64,000 nucleotides of DNA from Ulvibacter litoralis. Its GTDB lineage: Bacteria; Bacteroidota; Bacteroidia; Flavobacteriales; Flavobacteriaceae. The DNA is taken from contig NZ_FNBA01000002.1 of the NCBI RefSeq assembly GCF_900102055.1, positions 248,001-312,000 of the forward strand, in the 5' to 3' direction. Shown one piece after another: positions 1-9,096 of this stretch. Under the pieces are notes generated by a model. That model saw only the letters and a list, made by a program, of their open reading frames with translations, was not told the DNA's origin and made no database searches. Made by a program: the position numbers and the translations under genes. How positions within the stretch are numbered: the first letter of the stretch is position 1; each line of letters starts with the position of its first letter.

Positions 1-57
1 AGGGAGCTCTTGCTCTCTAGATTGCCATTGTTTTTTTAAAAGTTCTAAGTTATCCAT
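1..57 (-). CDS. 5' end of a gene cut by the window edge (hypothetical protein)
   Basis: An ATG at position 57 opens a frame that stays open to base 1, giving 19 codons that read MDNLELLKKQWQSREQELP. It starts six bases after the stop codon of the sigma factor gene, so it is probably co-transcribed with it. Genes in this position next to flavobacterial ECF sigma factors often encode small membrane or anti-sigma-like proteins, but too little is visible here to assign a function. The visible part is hydrophilic and probably helical. Confidence 0.6.
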   Translation of the reverse strand, partial: MDNLELLKKQWQSREQELP

Positions 58-63
58 CGGGGG

Positions 64-558
64 TTACGGATTTAGTATGGTTCTTAATTTCTCTTTGATT
101 CTGTTCATCTTCACGCGTGCGTTAACTTCAGAAATTCCTAATGTTTCAGAAATTTCTCGGTATGATTTGTCTTCTAAATATAAAAACACCAATGCTTTGT
201 CTATATCGTTTAGGCTTTTTACACCACTGTACATTAATTTTAACTGCTCTTCAACCGTATCATCGTAGGCTTCCGCAGAAATTTTAAAACTAACACCTTC
301 AAAATCTTGTGTTTTTACGGTGCGTTTTGATTTTCGATATAAAGTAATGGCTGTATTTAAAGCCACTCGATACATCCAAGTGCTAAACTTTGAGTCCCCT
401 CGAAATTTAGGAAATGCCTTCCATAATTGGATGGTAATCTCCTGGAACAAATCATTATGTGCATCGCTATTATTGGTGTATAATCTGCATATTTTATGCA
501 CGATGTTCTGATTTGCTTCGAGCTGCGTTACAAAGCTATGTTCAAGTTCTTTGTTCAA
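64..558 (-). CDS. ECF-type RNA polymerase sigma factor
   Basis: The 164-residue protein has the two-domain layout of an extracytoplasmic-function sigma-70 factor. Region 2 covers about residues 25-90, with the conserved segment DLFQEITIQLWKAFPKF followed by FSTWMYRVALNTA. Region 4 is a helix-turn-helix at about 110-160 with YREISETLGISEVNARVKMN. It would direct RNA polymerase to a small regulon. The gene is followed within six bases by a truncated gene that may encode its partner. It is divergent from the NADH dehydrogenase gene across a 189-bp gap. No canonical -7 box was found upstream of it, so it may use its own or another ECF promoter. The family call is secure; the regulon is unknown. 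Confidence 0.93.
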   Translation of the reverse strand: MNKELEHSFVTQLEANQNIVHKICRLYTNNSDAHNDLFQEITIQLWKAFPKFRGDSKFSTWMYRVALNTAITLYRKSKRTVKTQDFEGVSFKISAEAYDDTVEEQLKLMYSGVKSLNDIDKALVFLYLEDKSYREISETLGISEVNARVKMNRIKEKLRTILNP

Positions 559-657
559 TGAATGGTTGTTGGTTACACCATTAGTATCTAACTCCTAATG
601 TTTGTTACAAAAGTCATAAAAATAAGCCGTTTTTATTACTTTACCACTTACAAATAG

Positions 658-665
658 TACCTTTG
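658..665 (+). promoter_or_regulatory. Candidate Bacteroidota -7 promoter box for the NADH dehydrogenase gene
   Basis: TACCTTTG matches the TAnnTTTG consensus of the Bacteroidota primary sigma factor and lies about 83 bases before the start codon. A clear -33 TTG is missing; TTTA at 632-635 is the nearest candidate. The leader that would follow contains AGCCTA and TAGGCT, which could pair. Confidence 0.45.
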
Positions 666-747
666 TGAAAGCCTAAATGTCTAAAACTATAGGTACTCTA
701 AAACGCTTGTAGGCTCAGTCATTTTACAAATAAAATTACGATGTCCT

Positions 748-2019
748 ATGAATATTCCTGAAACAAAAAATCCTCGTATTGTTGTTATTGGTGGCGGATT
801 TGGAGGTATTTCTTTTCTAAATCAATTGCGATCTATAGAAGCTCAAATTGTTCTTTTTGACCGTCATAATTACCACACCTTTCAGCCGTTGTTGTATCAG
901 GTTTCTACTGCAGGACTAGAACCCGATTCTATTGCATATCCACTTCGGAAAGTGTTTCGGAAAAACAGAGATTTTCATTTTCGAATGGCAGAAGTAAATA
1001 ACATTGATACCGCTTCAAAAACCATTGAGACCTCTATCGGAAATCTATCGTTTGATTATTTAGTGATTGCTACGGGGACGCGGACAAATTTCTTCGGAAA
1101 TAAAAACATTGAAGCGAATAGTATGCCAATGAAAACGGTTCCGCAGGCATTAGACATTCGGAGTTTGATTCTTCAAAACATAGAAAAAGCAGATCGCATT
1201 ACTTCTGAAGCTGAACGGAGACGTTTACTAAATTTTGTAATCGCAGGAGCAGGCCCAACGGGCGTAGAATTAGCAGGTGCTTTGGCGGAGTTCCGAAAAG
1301 GAATTTTAAAAAATGATTACCCAGAGCTTGACGAAAACGAAATGCAAGTCCACCTTATTGAAGGTTCCGATCGCGTATTGGCGCCAATGAGTCCGCAAGC
1401 CTCTAAAAAATCATTACAGTTTTTACTCAACCTTGGAGTTAAAGTTCACTTAAACACCTTAGTAAAAGATTACGACGGAACAACAGTCATTACTGAATCT
1501 GAAAATTTTGACACCGCAACTTTTATTTGGGCGGCAGGAGTAACAGGAGCTCCAGTTTCGGGGCTTGATGGGGATGCTTTATTGCCTAGAGCCAATCGCT
1601 ATAAAGTGAATGAGTTTAACGAGATTGAAGGGTTTAAAGGCTATTATGCACTTGGGGATATTGCGTTAATGGAAACGAAAGACTATCCTAAAGGACACCC
1701 TCAAGTGGCGCAACCTGCGATTCAACAAGGGAGACGATTGGGGAAAAATATGAAACGATTGTTAGCAGGGAAATCAATGGAACCCTTTTCCTATTTCGAT
1801 AAAGGAACCATGGCGACCATTGGACGTAACAAAGCCGTTTGTGATGTTAAAAAGATGCACTTTGCAGGTGCCTTTGCTTGGTTTTTATGGATGTTTGTAC
1901 ACCTTTGGTTTTTGGTAGGCTTCCGAAATCGAGTGGTTACTTTCTTTAATTGGACCTATAATTATATCAATTACGACCGTGCGGCACGCTTAATTATTCG
2001 TCCGTTTAAAGGGAAGTAG
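748..2019 (+). CDS. ndh: Type II NADH:quinone oxidoreductase (NDH-2)
   Basis: This 423-residue flavoprotein has two Rossmann dinucleotide folds: an FAD-binding VVIGGGFGG at residues 12-20 and an NADH-binding FVIAGAGPTGVELAG near 163-177. The family oxidises NADH and reduces quinone at the inner face of the cytoplasmic membrane without pumping ions. The C-terminus (about 370-403) is aromatic and hydrophobic, with FAWFLWMFVHLWFLVGF, and probably serves as the membrane-binding part. The length fits NDH-2 enzymes of 400-450 residues. An earlier ATG at 741 is in a different frame, so 748 is the start. The gene stands alone and converges on the gene at 2046-2411. NADH rather than another electron donor is inferred from family resemblance. 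Confidence 0.9.
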   Translation: MNIPETKNPRIVVIGGGFGGISFLNQLRSIEAQIVLFDRHNYHTFQPLLYQVSTAGLEPDSIAYPLRKVFRKNRDFHFRMAEVNNIDTASKTIETSIGNLSFDYLVIATGTRTNFFGNKNIEANSMPMKTVPQALDIRSLILQNIEKADRITSEAERRRLLNFVIAGAGPTGVELAGALAEFRKGILKNDYPELDENEMQVHLIEGSDRVLAPMSPQASKKSLQFLLNLGVKVHLNTLVKDYDGTTVITESENFDTATFIWAAGVTGAPVSGLDGDALLPRANRYKVNEFNEIEGFKGYYALGDIALMETKDYPKGHPQVAQPAIQQGRRLGKNMKRLLAGKSMEPFSYFDKGTMATIGRNKAVCDVKKMHFAGAFAWFLWMFVHLWFLVGFRNRVVTFFNWTYNYINYDRAARLIIRPFKGK

Positions 2020-2045
2020 TTGTTGTTGTTTTTCTTCGGAAAGGT

Positions 2046-2411
2046 TTACAGCGCTGTTTTAACGTTTATGGGGCCGCCAGACGACACATAACCACCGCCA
2101 ATCTCATCGATGTTTACATCAAGCTCGTCGGACGTATCAATACTGTTGATATTCACTTTTAGCTCATCGTAGGTATCTATATTTTTAAGGTTCACATTTA
2201 GTTCGTCGTAAGTGTTGATATCTACAATGCGAACGTCCATCGTGTTAAACTCGTTGACAGGAACCAATCGGTATTCTGTTGTTTTTTTGGCAACAGGAAT
2301 TCCTTCTGAAGCATAAGCCGACGGAATGATGTCTATTTCTTTCACGACGTTTATAGTAAGGCAAACGGCAATAATAGTAAGGACGATTTTGGTGTAACGA
2401 TCTGTTTTCAT
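2046..2411 (-). CDS. Small secreted or membrane-anchored protein with tandem DEL repeats
   Basis: Not a recognised family. The 121-residue protein has a hydrophobic N-terminal segment (about residues 8-23) ending near AYA at 32-34, which could be a signal peptide or an anchor. After that come three tandem units of 14-15 residues with the pattern I-D-T-x-D-E-L-x-V-N: INTYDELNVNL, IDTYDELKVNI and IDTSDELDVNI. They lie in the middle to C-terminal part and look like short beta-strand repeats. The gene lies 78 bases after the cyclase gene on the same strand, but no functional link is shown. The reading frame and repeats are clear; the function is unknown. Confidence 0.7.
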   Translation of the reverse strand: MKTDRYTKIVLTIIAVCLTINVVKEIDIIPSAYASEGIPVAKKTTEYRLVPVNEFNTMDVRIVDINTYDELNVNLKNIDTYDELKVNINSIDTSDELDVNIDEIGGGYVSSGGPINVKTAL

Positions 2412-2489
2412 ACGTATATATTTAAGTGAAACATTATTTTTAATTCTATTGCTTTTATAGATCCTAGAAGGAATAGCAATTGAATGCTA

Positions 2490-3602
2490 TCAAATAGTGT
2501 TCCTTCTATACGTTACGAGTTCCATTTCTTCAGCTTTTCCTCGTAATTTTTCTTTCCCAATATCATGACGACTTACTCTTTTTGGCAGTTTGTAAGCGAT
2601 GTCTGCAAAATCTTTAGAAGCCAATATATCTAAACCAAATTCACTACAAAGTCCTTGAATTCTGGAGGTGGTATTGAGTACATCTCCAGAAAAAGCAATA
2701 TCTCTTTTAATCTGTCCAATTTCACCCACCATTACCGAACCATAGTGATAGCCAGTTCTAAATTCGGGTACAAAGCCATACTTCTTTTTGTATAGTTTCG
2801 ACTTACGATTAATAATTTTCAACATGCTATAATAACACTGTAAGGCATTGGCGTTTTTAAGTCCGGACTTCATCTTCCAAGTGACTACAATTTCGTCGCC
2901 TACATATTGATAGACTTCGCCACGAGTTTGTACAATGGCAGGAGCAATGTCTCTAAAAAAATCTTTCAGAAAATTGAAGTAACGTTCTTCTCCCAAGGTT
3001 TCAGCAATTCCCGTTGCATTTTTTAAATCGGCAAACATGAAAATACGACGTTCCTTTTTCGGCATAAAATAACGGCCCATCAAATAATCTGGAAAAACGC
3101 CAGGCCCGTATTTATCGTTTACCATGAGTATGATAAGTGTTGAAAAAACGATGAATAACCACAGAATAAAGTTTTTAACAAACATCCAAGTTCCAAAGAA
3201 AAAATACGTTTCTTCAATCACTTCAGGATGAAATAAGGGGAGGTTTAAATCTTCCGATTTTATGTACAAAGCTCCCGTCATACTTACAAAAAAGGCTGCA
3301 ATGCAGTATGCGATAAAAATATAGATTAAGGCCTTCCAAAAAGCGTATTTCCGAAGCCAAAGTTCCATGAGATTTACTGTAAAAATACCTCCAATTAATC
3401 CCGATGAAATGGCAACAATAACAATGGCGGTAAGTGCCGATTGAAAATCGTACGAAGAGGTTAAAACGCCTTCATTTTCAAGGGTTTTGTATTCGTATAG
3501 AAATAATAATATGGAAATGGTCGTCCAAGAGACCAAAATCCAAAAGGCCCTACGGGTGTAAAACCACAATTCTCTCGAAGTAAATGTTGTAAGTCTTATC
3601 AA
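2490..3602 (-). CDS. Membrane-bound class III adenylate/guanylate cyclase
   Basis: The 370-residue protein has four hydrophobic segments in its first half (about residues 19-38, 56-83, 87-114 and 141-161), followed by a class III nucleotide cyclase domain at about 185-350. Two candidate metal-binding aspartates are visible, in FMFADLKNATG and in VYQYVGDEIVVTW. The conserved AFSGDVLNTTSRIQ segment follows. It would make cAMP or cGMP from the nucleoside triphosphate at the cytoplasmic face. Such cyclases are common in Flavobacteriia, but their receptors are mostly unknown. The stop codon of the upstream YdeI-like gene lies only three bases before its start, suggesting co-transcription. Substrate specificity cannot be read with certainty. 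Confidence 0.88.
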   Translation of the reverse strand: MIRLTTFTSRELWFYTRRAFWILVSWTTISILLFLYEYKTLENEGVLTSSYDFQSALTAIVIVAISSGLIGGIFTVNLMELWLRKYAFWKALIYIFIAYCIAAFFVSMTGALYIKSEDLNLPLFHPEVIEETYFFFGTWMFVKNFILWLFIVFSTLIILMVNDKYGPGVFPDYLMGRYFMPKKERRIFMFADLKNATGIAETLGEERYFNFLKDFFRDIAPAIVQTRGEVYQYVGDEIVVTWKMKSGLKNANALQCYYSMLKIINRKSKLYKKKYGFVPEFRTGYHYGSVMVGEIGQIKRDIAFSGDVLNTTSRIQGLCSEFGLDILASKDFADIAYKLPKRVSRHDIGKEKLRGKAEEMELVTYRRNTI

Positions 3603-3605
3603 CGA

Positions 3606-4232
3606 TTAGCAGTTTTTATATTTGTCGTGTAATCCTTGTCCGTTCCGTATCATAGGAATAATTTTTTCTAATCGTTTTTGTTTGGTTTCTTCTCGTTTTG
3701 CAGCTTCGATATATGCTGCGTATTCCCGTTGTTTTCCCGCAGTTAATTTTTTAAAAGCTTCTTTAACTTTCACATCTGTAGCAAAGGCTTCTTTTAGTAA
3801 AGAGGGAAGGACAACACCTTGTTTCCGTTGTACTTTCACAACCTTTCCTGCAATAGAGTTCGCAATTGCTTCAATAATATATTCTTTTACGATTGCTGTT
3901 TCAATAGGGTCGTTTTCTGTAAAACGCCATTGTCGTAGTGCTTTAGTGGTTCCTTCTTGAGCATTTACTAATTTTTTAGCGGGGTCTTTCAGAAACACTC
4001 CTTGATGAAACCAAATGGCATAATGATGTTTAAACGCTGCAATCCCTGCAACTATTTTTCCGTCGAAAGTGTAGGAAGGTGCGCCCCATTTTACTTCTTC
4101 TTGGAGGTCAGTTTCGTTAAAAATGGCTCGTAATTCAGTTAGTTTTTCGGACCATTTTGAATGTTTTTCAATATACGCTGTAACTTTCTGAGCGTCTGTC
4201 ATAGGTGCTTTTATTTGAGTCGAAGATACCAA
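3606..4232 (-). CDS. YdeI/OmpD-associated family protein with DUF1801 domain
   Basis: The 208-residue protein has an N-terminal DUF1801-like fold (about residues 20-120, with EEVKWGAPSYTFDGKIVAGI and HYAIWFHQGVFLKD). A lysine-rich C-terminal helical region follows with AAYIEAAKREETKQKRLEKI, typical of YdeI-like proteins annotated as bacteriocin-protection or OmpD-associated. The biochemical role of the family is not established. It is cytoplasmic, as no signal is visible. A second YdeI-family protein lies at 34956-35534 and shares the ending AKREETQQKRI. It is first in a two-gene unit with the cyclase. Confidence 0.85.
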   Translation of the reverse strand: MVSSTQIKAPMTDAQKVTAYIEKHSKWSEKLTELRAIFNETDLQEEVKWGAPSYTFDGKIVAGIAAFKHHYAIWFHQGVFLKDPAKKLVNAQEGTTKALRQWRFTENDPIETAIVKEYIIEAIANSIAGKVVKVQRKQGVVLPSLLKEAFATDVKVKEAFKKLTAGKQREYAAYIEAAKREETKQKRLEKIIPMIRNGQGLHDKYKNC

Positions 4233-4366
4233 TTTATAGGTAGCTACTTCGAAATAATTACAATTGAGTTGCGATATTTTACAATTCAGTATTTTTATTT
4301 CTGAAAGGTTTTCGTCTTAATAGATATTTGAGGTATCTAAACAAACAACCTTAAACTAAAGTTTAC

Positions 4367-6532
4367 ATGAAACAATATACACAAATTAGTCTTGTATTTA
4401 TTTTCATTCTTTTTGCTTCCTTTTCAGGAGTGAGTCAAAACACAATTTCAGGAACAGTTACACAACCAAATGGAACGCCTATTGTTGGTGCAAATGTATA
4501 TTTGGAAGGAACCTACGATGGCGTTTCGACCAATGAAGCCGGACAGTTTTCTTTTGAAACTCAAGAGGAAGGAATTCAAACCTTGTTTATTTCATATGTT
4601 TCGTACGAACCTTTTTTACTAGCGGCTTCAGTAACGCAAATGAAGGATTTAAAAATAACGCTCCGAGAAGATGTAAATTCGTTAGATACGGTTGTTATCT
4701 CTGCAGGTTCGTTTGAAGCAAGCGATAATAGTAAAGTATCAGTTTTAAAACCCTTAGACGTGGTTACGACCGCAAGTGCCTTGGGCGATTTTGTAGGCGC
4801 TTTGCAAACCTTGCCCGGAACCACAACAGTTGCCGAAGATGGACGTCTGTTTGTGCGCGGAGGAAGTGCAGAAGAAACTCAGATTTTTATTGACGGCATT
4901 CGTGTGTTTACGCCGTATACGCCAACAACTAATAATGTACCCACTCGCGGACGGTACAGTCCGTTTTTGTTTGACGGAATTACCTTTTCTACAGGAGGAT
5001 ATTCTGCAGAATACGGACAAGCTTTATCATCAGTCTTATTATTGAATACGATAGACGAACCCGATCAAGAAAAGACAGACATTTCATTAATGACAGTAGG
5101 AGCGGGGATTGGAAACACTCAAAAATGGACAACTAGTTCGCTTAGTGTGAATGCTTCGTATATTAATTTAGAACCATATACTGCATTACTTCCAGACCGA
5201 AATGAATGGCAAAAGCCTTTTGAAGCAATTTCAGGAGAAACGGTCTTTCGTCAAAAGTTTGAGGAAGGTCTTCTGAAAGTGTACGCTGCTTTTGATACGA
5301 CTAATTTTCAGTTGGATGTGGAAGATATCAATGTACCTGAAGGCATCAATTTTGCTTTAAAAAACAATAACTTTTATACCAATGTGAGTTATAGGGAACG
5401 TTTGGGGTCTAATTGGAAGTTGTTTGCTGGAGGGAGTTATACGTTTTCAAAAAACAAAACAACTATTGAATCGGCAGCAATTAACACCACCGAAAATTCA
5501 GCACATTTGAAGCTTAAGTTTCGTAAAAAATTCAACAATCGATTTAAATTAAGTGTAGGTTCAGAGCAGTTCAGCTCAAAAATAGATGAAGATTTTAATG
5601 ACCCAAACTTCAGTAAAACCTATGGATACAGTTCTTCTATTAGCAGTCTTTTTTCCGAAGCAGATATTATATTTTCTAAAAAGTTTGCCTTAAAATTAGG
5701 AGTGCGTGGCGAATACAGTGAGGCGTTTAATGAGTTTACAGTTTCGCCAAGAGCTTCAGTAGCCTATAAAACAGGACGAAACAGTCAGTTGTCATTGGCG
5801 TATGGCGATTTTTACCAGCAAGCATCCAGCGAGGTCTTAAAGTTTACTACAGCTGTGGAATCACAAAAAACGCAACACTTTATCGCCAATTACCAATACG
5901 CGGCGAACCATAGAATTTTTAGAGCAGAATTGTATCGCAAACAATATAGTAACTTGATTACGTATCCATCTTCGACACCTGAGTTTGATAGTAACTACGG
6001 AAACGATGGCGACGGATACGCACAGGGAATTGATCTTTTTTGGAGAGATGATGAAAGCATTAAAAATGTAGATTATTGGGTGAGTTATTCTTTGTTAGAT
6101 ACCCAACGTAAGTATCAAAATTATCCAACAGAAGCAACACCAAGTTTTGCAAATACGCATAACCTGTCTGTAGTTGCCAAGTATTGGATAAACGATTGGA
6201 AGAGTCAGGTCGGATTTAGTTACCAATTTGGAAGCGGACGTTCCTATACCGATGTTAATAAACCAGGGTTTTTGCAGGACAAACTGAAAGATTATCACAG
6301 TATCAGTCTGAATTGGGCGTACTTACTTTCGCAACAAAAGATTTTGTATTTCTCTGTCAATAATCCCTTCGGATTTAAAAACGTAAATGGGTATCAATAT
6401 GCCGATACGCCAAATACAAACGGAGTTTTTAATCGCAGAACGTTGTTGCCTGCAGCAGATCAATTCTTTTTTGTCGGCTTCTTTTGGACGATTAGTGATG
6501 ATAAAAGTGACAACCAATTGGATAATTTATAA
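4367..6532 (+). CDS. TonB-dependent receptor with carboxypeptidase-like regulatory domain
   Basis: The 721-residue outer-membrane protein begins with a signal peptide (residues 1-23). A carboxypeptidase-D regulatory-like beta domain follows at about 25-105, with ISGTVTQPNGTPIVGANVYL, then a plug at about 125-235 that includes LFVRGGSAEETQIFIDGIRV. The rest is a long beta-barrel with alternating aromatic strands. It probably imports a large or scarce substrate using TonB energy; the substrate cannot be told. No SusD-like partner follows, which argues against a classic polysaccharide utilisation pair. A 176-bp gap separates it from the TPR/kinase/regulator cluster on the same strand, so it may be regulated with or by that module. 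A weak -7-like box (GATATTTG, 4323-4330) lies upstream. Confidence 0.9.
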   Translation: MKQYTQISLVFIFILFASFSGVSQNTISGTVTQPNGTPIVGANVYLEGTYDGVSTNEAGQFSFETQEEGIQTLFISYVSYEPFLLAASVTQMKDLKITLREDVNSLDTVVISAGSFEASDNSKVSVLKPLDVVTTASALGDFVGALQTLPGTTTVAEDGRLFVRGGSAEETQIFIDGIRVFTPYTPTTNNVPTRGRYSPFLFDGITFSTGGYSAEYGQALSSVLLLNTIDEPDQEKTDISLMTVGAGIGNTQKWTTSSLSVNASYINLEPYTALLPDRNEWQKPFEAISGETVFRQKFEEGLLKVYAAFDTTNFQLDVEDINVPEGINFALKNNNFYTNVSYRERLGSNWKLFAGGSYTFSKNKTTIESAAINTTENSAHLKLKFRKKFNNRFKLSVGSEQFSSKIDEDFNDPNFSKTYGYSSSISSLFSEADIIFSKKFALKLGVRGEYSEAFNEFTVSPRASVAYKTGRNSQLSLAYGDFYQQASSEVLKFTTAVESQKTQHFIANYQYAANHRIFRAELYRKQYSNLITYPSSTPEFDSNYGNDGDGYAQGIDLFWRDDESIKNVDYWVSYSLLDTQRKYQNYPTEATPSFANTHNLSVVAKYWINDWKSQVGFSYQFGSGRSYTDVNKPGFLQDKLKDYHSISLNWAYLLSQQKILYFSVNNPFGFKNVNGYQYADTPNTNGVFNRRTLLPAADQFFFVGFFWTISDDKSDNQLDNL

Positions 6533-6708
6533 TGCTTCGGAACGTGAGAAGTTGGGAAGAAATACAGTTCATCCAATAAAACCAACAGTTGAGTCAGGAG
6601 CCTTTTTAATAAAGCTTCTTCTGAAGGATATTTGAATAACAAATAACAGAAACACATAAAAATAGGAATCATTAAAAGGTTTAATTACCTTGAACAAACA
6701 AACGAAAT

Positions 6709-7356
6709 ATGAAAAAACTAGCCATTATTTTAATTGTATTACTTTCAGCAAAAGGAATAAGTCAATCTACAGAACGTGTAGAAAAAACAAAGTATCAGCA
6801 AGGAATGACAAAAGCTTTCGGATTATGGGAAGACAATAAGCCTTGGGAAGCAGCCAACTTGTTTGAACGCATCGCTTCTGCAGAGCCTGATAATTGGTTG
6901 CCTTTTTTTTATGTAGCGCAAATCAATATCTTATATAGTTTTTCAGAAAAGGACAAAACCAAACTTAAAGCACAGTTGGCAAAAGCAAAAGACTTTCTGA
7001 ATGACGCCAAAGCCATCTCAAAGAACAATCCAGAAATCATGGTGTTGGAAGCACAATGGTACACCGCATGGATTGTGTTTGACGGACAACAATACGGAAT
7101 GACTTATTCGGGAAAGGTAGCGGCACTGTATCAAGCGGCACAACAAATAGCTCCGGAGAACCCAAGAGTCGCACTAGGGAAGACAGAATGGGATTTAGGA
7201 ACTGCTCAGTTTTTTGGACAACCAACCGATAAGTTTTGTCCCGAATTAGAAAGAGCCGTAGCATTGTTTGATACATTTGTTCCTGAAGGAGAGTTTTACC
7301 CACAAGGTGGTAAAGAGTATGCAATGGGAGTTGTCGCAAAAACATGTAAAAAATAA
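6709..7356 (+). CDS. Secreted helical-repeat (TPR-like) protein
   Basis: The 215-residue protein has a clear signal peptide (residues 1-19, ending ISQS) and a helical body with TPR-like pairs. Examples are KAFGLWEDNKPWEAANLFERIASAEPDNWLPFFYVAQ and the later NPEIMVLEAQWYTA. It is probably periplasmic. Its stop codon overlaps the start of the histidine kinase gene in a TAATG arrangement, so the two are translationally coupled. It may act as the sensory or binding partner of that kinase; that is inferred from position only. A similar protein between a TonB receptor and a LytS/LytTR pair is a common arrangement in Flavobacteriaceae. Confidence 0.8.
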   Translation: MKKLAIILIVLLSAKGISQSTERVEKTKYQQGMTKAFGLWEDNKPWEAANLFERIASAEPDNWLPFFYVAQINILYSFSEKDKTKLKAQLAKAKDFLNDAKAISKNNPEIMVLEAQWYTAWIVFDGQQYGMTYSGKVAALYQAAQQIAPENPRVALGKTEWDLGTAQFFGQPTDKFCPELERAVALFDTFVPEGEFYPQGGKEYAMGVVAKTCKK

Positions 7357-8690
7357 TGAAAAGAATTGTACAAGAGTTTATCAAGGCTTCTGTAATTGGA
7401 GTAATTGTATTTATCGTATTCGGAATTATTCGATACTTTAATGGATCTTCTTTTTTAGGGAGTCGCCCCTTAGTAGAAACCTTACTTTATAATGAAATTT
7501 ATTCGGTAGTTCTCTATGGAGGGAATGCAGTTTTGATATACTACTTGAAAAAAAAGTATAAGAACGAACTTTACAAAGGAAAGCATCTTTTAAAAGGAAT
7601 TTTTGGAGGAGTTTTAATAACAATCACGTCCATTTTTATACTCCGATTTGTGAATTCGGTCTTTGTTTATGGAAAAAGCGCAGAGGCATTTATAAAAGAT
7701 GAAAACCTGAGTTATTATTACGGATCGTTTATAGTTTCTATGATAATTATTGCAGTGTTTTATTCCATTTTCTATTACAAACACAAGCAAGAAACAAAGG
7801 TTAAAGAACAAAAAATCATTGCAGGAACTGCTTCCGCTAAATTTGATGCGTTAAAAAACCAGTTAGATCCACATTTCTTGTTCAATAGTTTAAATGTACT
7901 AACTAGTTTAATTGAAGAGAATCCTTCCGCAGCAACAAAGTTCACCACCGCATTATCGAAAGTATATCGCTATGTGCTAGAACAGAAAAACAAAGATCTG
8001 GTTACGGTGGCTGAAGAGTTGAAATTCGCCCGACTGTATATGTCACTTATCGAAATGCGCTTTGAAGACAGTATTGTGTTTACTCTACCCGAAAAAATTA
8101 GCAATCCGGAAGCCAAAGTAGTACCACTATCCCTTCAGTTGTTGTTAGAAAATGCTGTAAAACACAACCAGGTAATGCCTTCAAAAAAGCTATATATCTC
8201 TATTGAAGAACACGAGGGTACCTTGGTAATCGTAAACAATATTCAGACAAAACAAGTACTACGAGAAAGTACAGGCGTAGGACTTAAAAACATTCGAGAA
8301 CGATACGAATTATTGACTAACAGACCTGTACAAATTACAAACGATTCAAAACAATTTAGTGTTGCCATACCAATGCTAACTAAAGAAACAATGACGATGA
8401 ACACACAGGATACATTTATTTCAGAAAAAAAATATTCACTTGCCAAAGAACAAGTAGAAAAGTTGAAAGGATTTTACATACATTTTGGTATATACCTATT
8501 GTTTGTACCCGTATTTATATGGTTAAACTACATTTCGAACGCGGGATTCCCTTGGGCAATATTCCCAATAGGAGGATGGGGCTTCGGAGTATTATCTCAT
8601 GCCGCCGAAACGTTCGACTTTAATCCGTTCTTCGGAAAGAATTGGGAGGAGCGAAAAATTAAAGAATTGATGGAAAAAGACAAGGAATAA
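7356..8690 (+). CDS. LytS/YehU-type histidine kinase fused to a C-terminal 2TM domain
   Basis: The 444-residue protein has about four N-terminal membrane helices (residues 8-25, 45-63, 83-103 and 125-142). A His_kinase domain follows with LDPHFLFNSLNVL (phospho-accepting H173), then an ATPase domain with the N box LLLENAVKHN and the G box GVGLKNIRERYELL. After the kinase ends (about residue 340), a complete 2TM domain follows at about 355-444. It has two hydrophobic segments and ends with NPFFGKNWEERKIKELMEKD. That tail closely matches the two separate 2TM proteins downstream. The likely target is the LytTR regulator at 9430. The frame is continuous, so the fusion looks real. The start overlaps the previous stop codon. 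Confidence 0.9.
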   Translation: MKRIVQEFIKASVIGVIVFIVFGIIRYFNGSSFLGSRPLVETLLYNEIYSVVLYGGNAVLIYYLKKKYKNELYKGKHLLKGIFGGVLITITSIFILRFVNSVFVYGKSAEAFIKDENLSYYYGSFIVSMIIIAVFYSIFYYKHKQETKVKEQKIIAGTASAKFDALKNQLDPHFLFNSLNVLTSLIEENPSAATKFTTALSKVYRYVLEQKNKDLVTVAEELKFARLYMSLIEMRFEDSIVFTLPEKISNPEAKVVPLSLQLLLENAVKHNQVMPSKKLYISIEEHEGTLVIVNNIQTKQVLRESTGVGLKNIRERYELLTNRPVQITNDSKQFSVAIPMLTKETMTMNTQDTFISEKKYSLAKEQVEKLKGFYIHFGIYLLFVPVFIWLNYISNAGFPWAIFPIGGWGFGVLSHAAETFDFNPFFGKNWEERKIKELMEKDKE

Positions 8691-8752
8691 CAATTGGTCC
8701 TTCAAATTTTACAGTTGAGTCCATTAGTTTCGCACAGCCGCTACATCTACTG

Positions 8753-8760
8753 TATTTTTG
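8753..8760 (+). promoter_or_regulatory. Candidate -7 promoter box for the 2TM/LytTR genes
   Basis: TATTTTTG matches TAnnTTTG and sits 24 bases before the first free 2TM gene, inside the 93-bp gap after the kinase gene. It would let the 2TM-2TM-LytTR part be expressed apart from the kinase. No clear -33 TTG is present (TTTCG near 8728 is the closest). Confidence 0.5.
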
Positions 8761-8783
8761 ACCTATAACTTAAAATAAATAAC

Positions 8784-9092
8784 ATGGAACCATCAAACAA
8801 CGACAACAAGTATTACAAAGCAAAGAAACAAGTAAGAGAAATTAAAAAGTTCTACACCACCTTAATGATGTATTTGATTTTTATTTCAGGACTTGCAATG
8901 TTGAATTATTACACCAACGAATTTCGTTATCCTTGGTTTTTATGGGCTGCTTTTGGATGGGGAATAGGATTGTTTTTTCAAGGAGTAAAAGCGTTTCAAT
9001 GGAATCCTTTCTACGGAAAAGATTGGGAAGAGCGCAAAATAAAAGAATTTATGGACAAAGATTCTGACGACGAAAACACCATTAAATTTTAA
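8784..9092 (+). CDS. 2TM domain-containing protein (first free copy)
   Basis: The 102-residue protein is a single 2TM domain: a basic amphipathic start (YYKAKKQVREIKKFY), two membrane helices at about residues 29-47 and 56-72, and the conserved tail NPFYGKDWEERKIKEFMDKD. It is nearly the same design as the C-terminus of the upstream kinase and as the next gene. The domain is of unknown biochemical function and is repeatedly found with LytS/LytTR systems in Bacteroidota. It may bind or modulate the kinase in the membrane, which is inference. Confidence 0.88.
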   Translation: MEPSNNDNKYYKAKKQVREIKKFYTTLMMYLIFISGLAMLNYYTNEFRYPWFLWAAFGWGIGLFFQGVKAFQWNPFYGKDWEERKIKEFMDKDSDDENTIKF

Positions 9093-9096
9093 TACT

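Noticed and set aside
6387-6635. An 82-codon frame overlapping the end of the TonB receptor gene, extending beyond its stop.
   Set aside because: It lies mostly inside the receptor gene in another frame, has no recognisable domain and no promoter; it appears to be a chance frame.
8370-8420. A possible frameshift or lost stop joining the kinase and the 2TM domain.
   Set aside because: The frame is continuous and the linker has no sign of damage; similar kinase-2TM chains are plausible in this group. Kept as a fusion and listed as a finding with a test.
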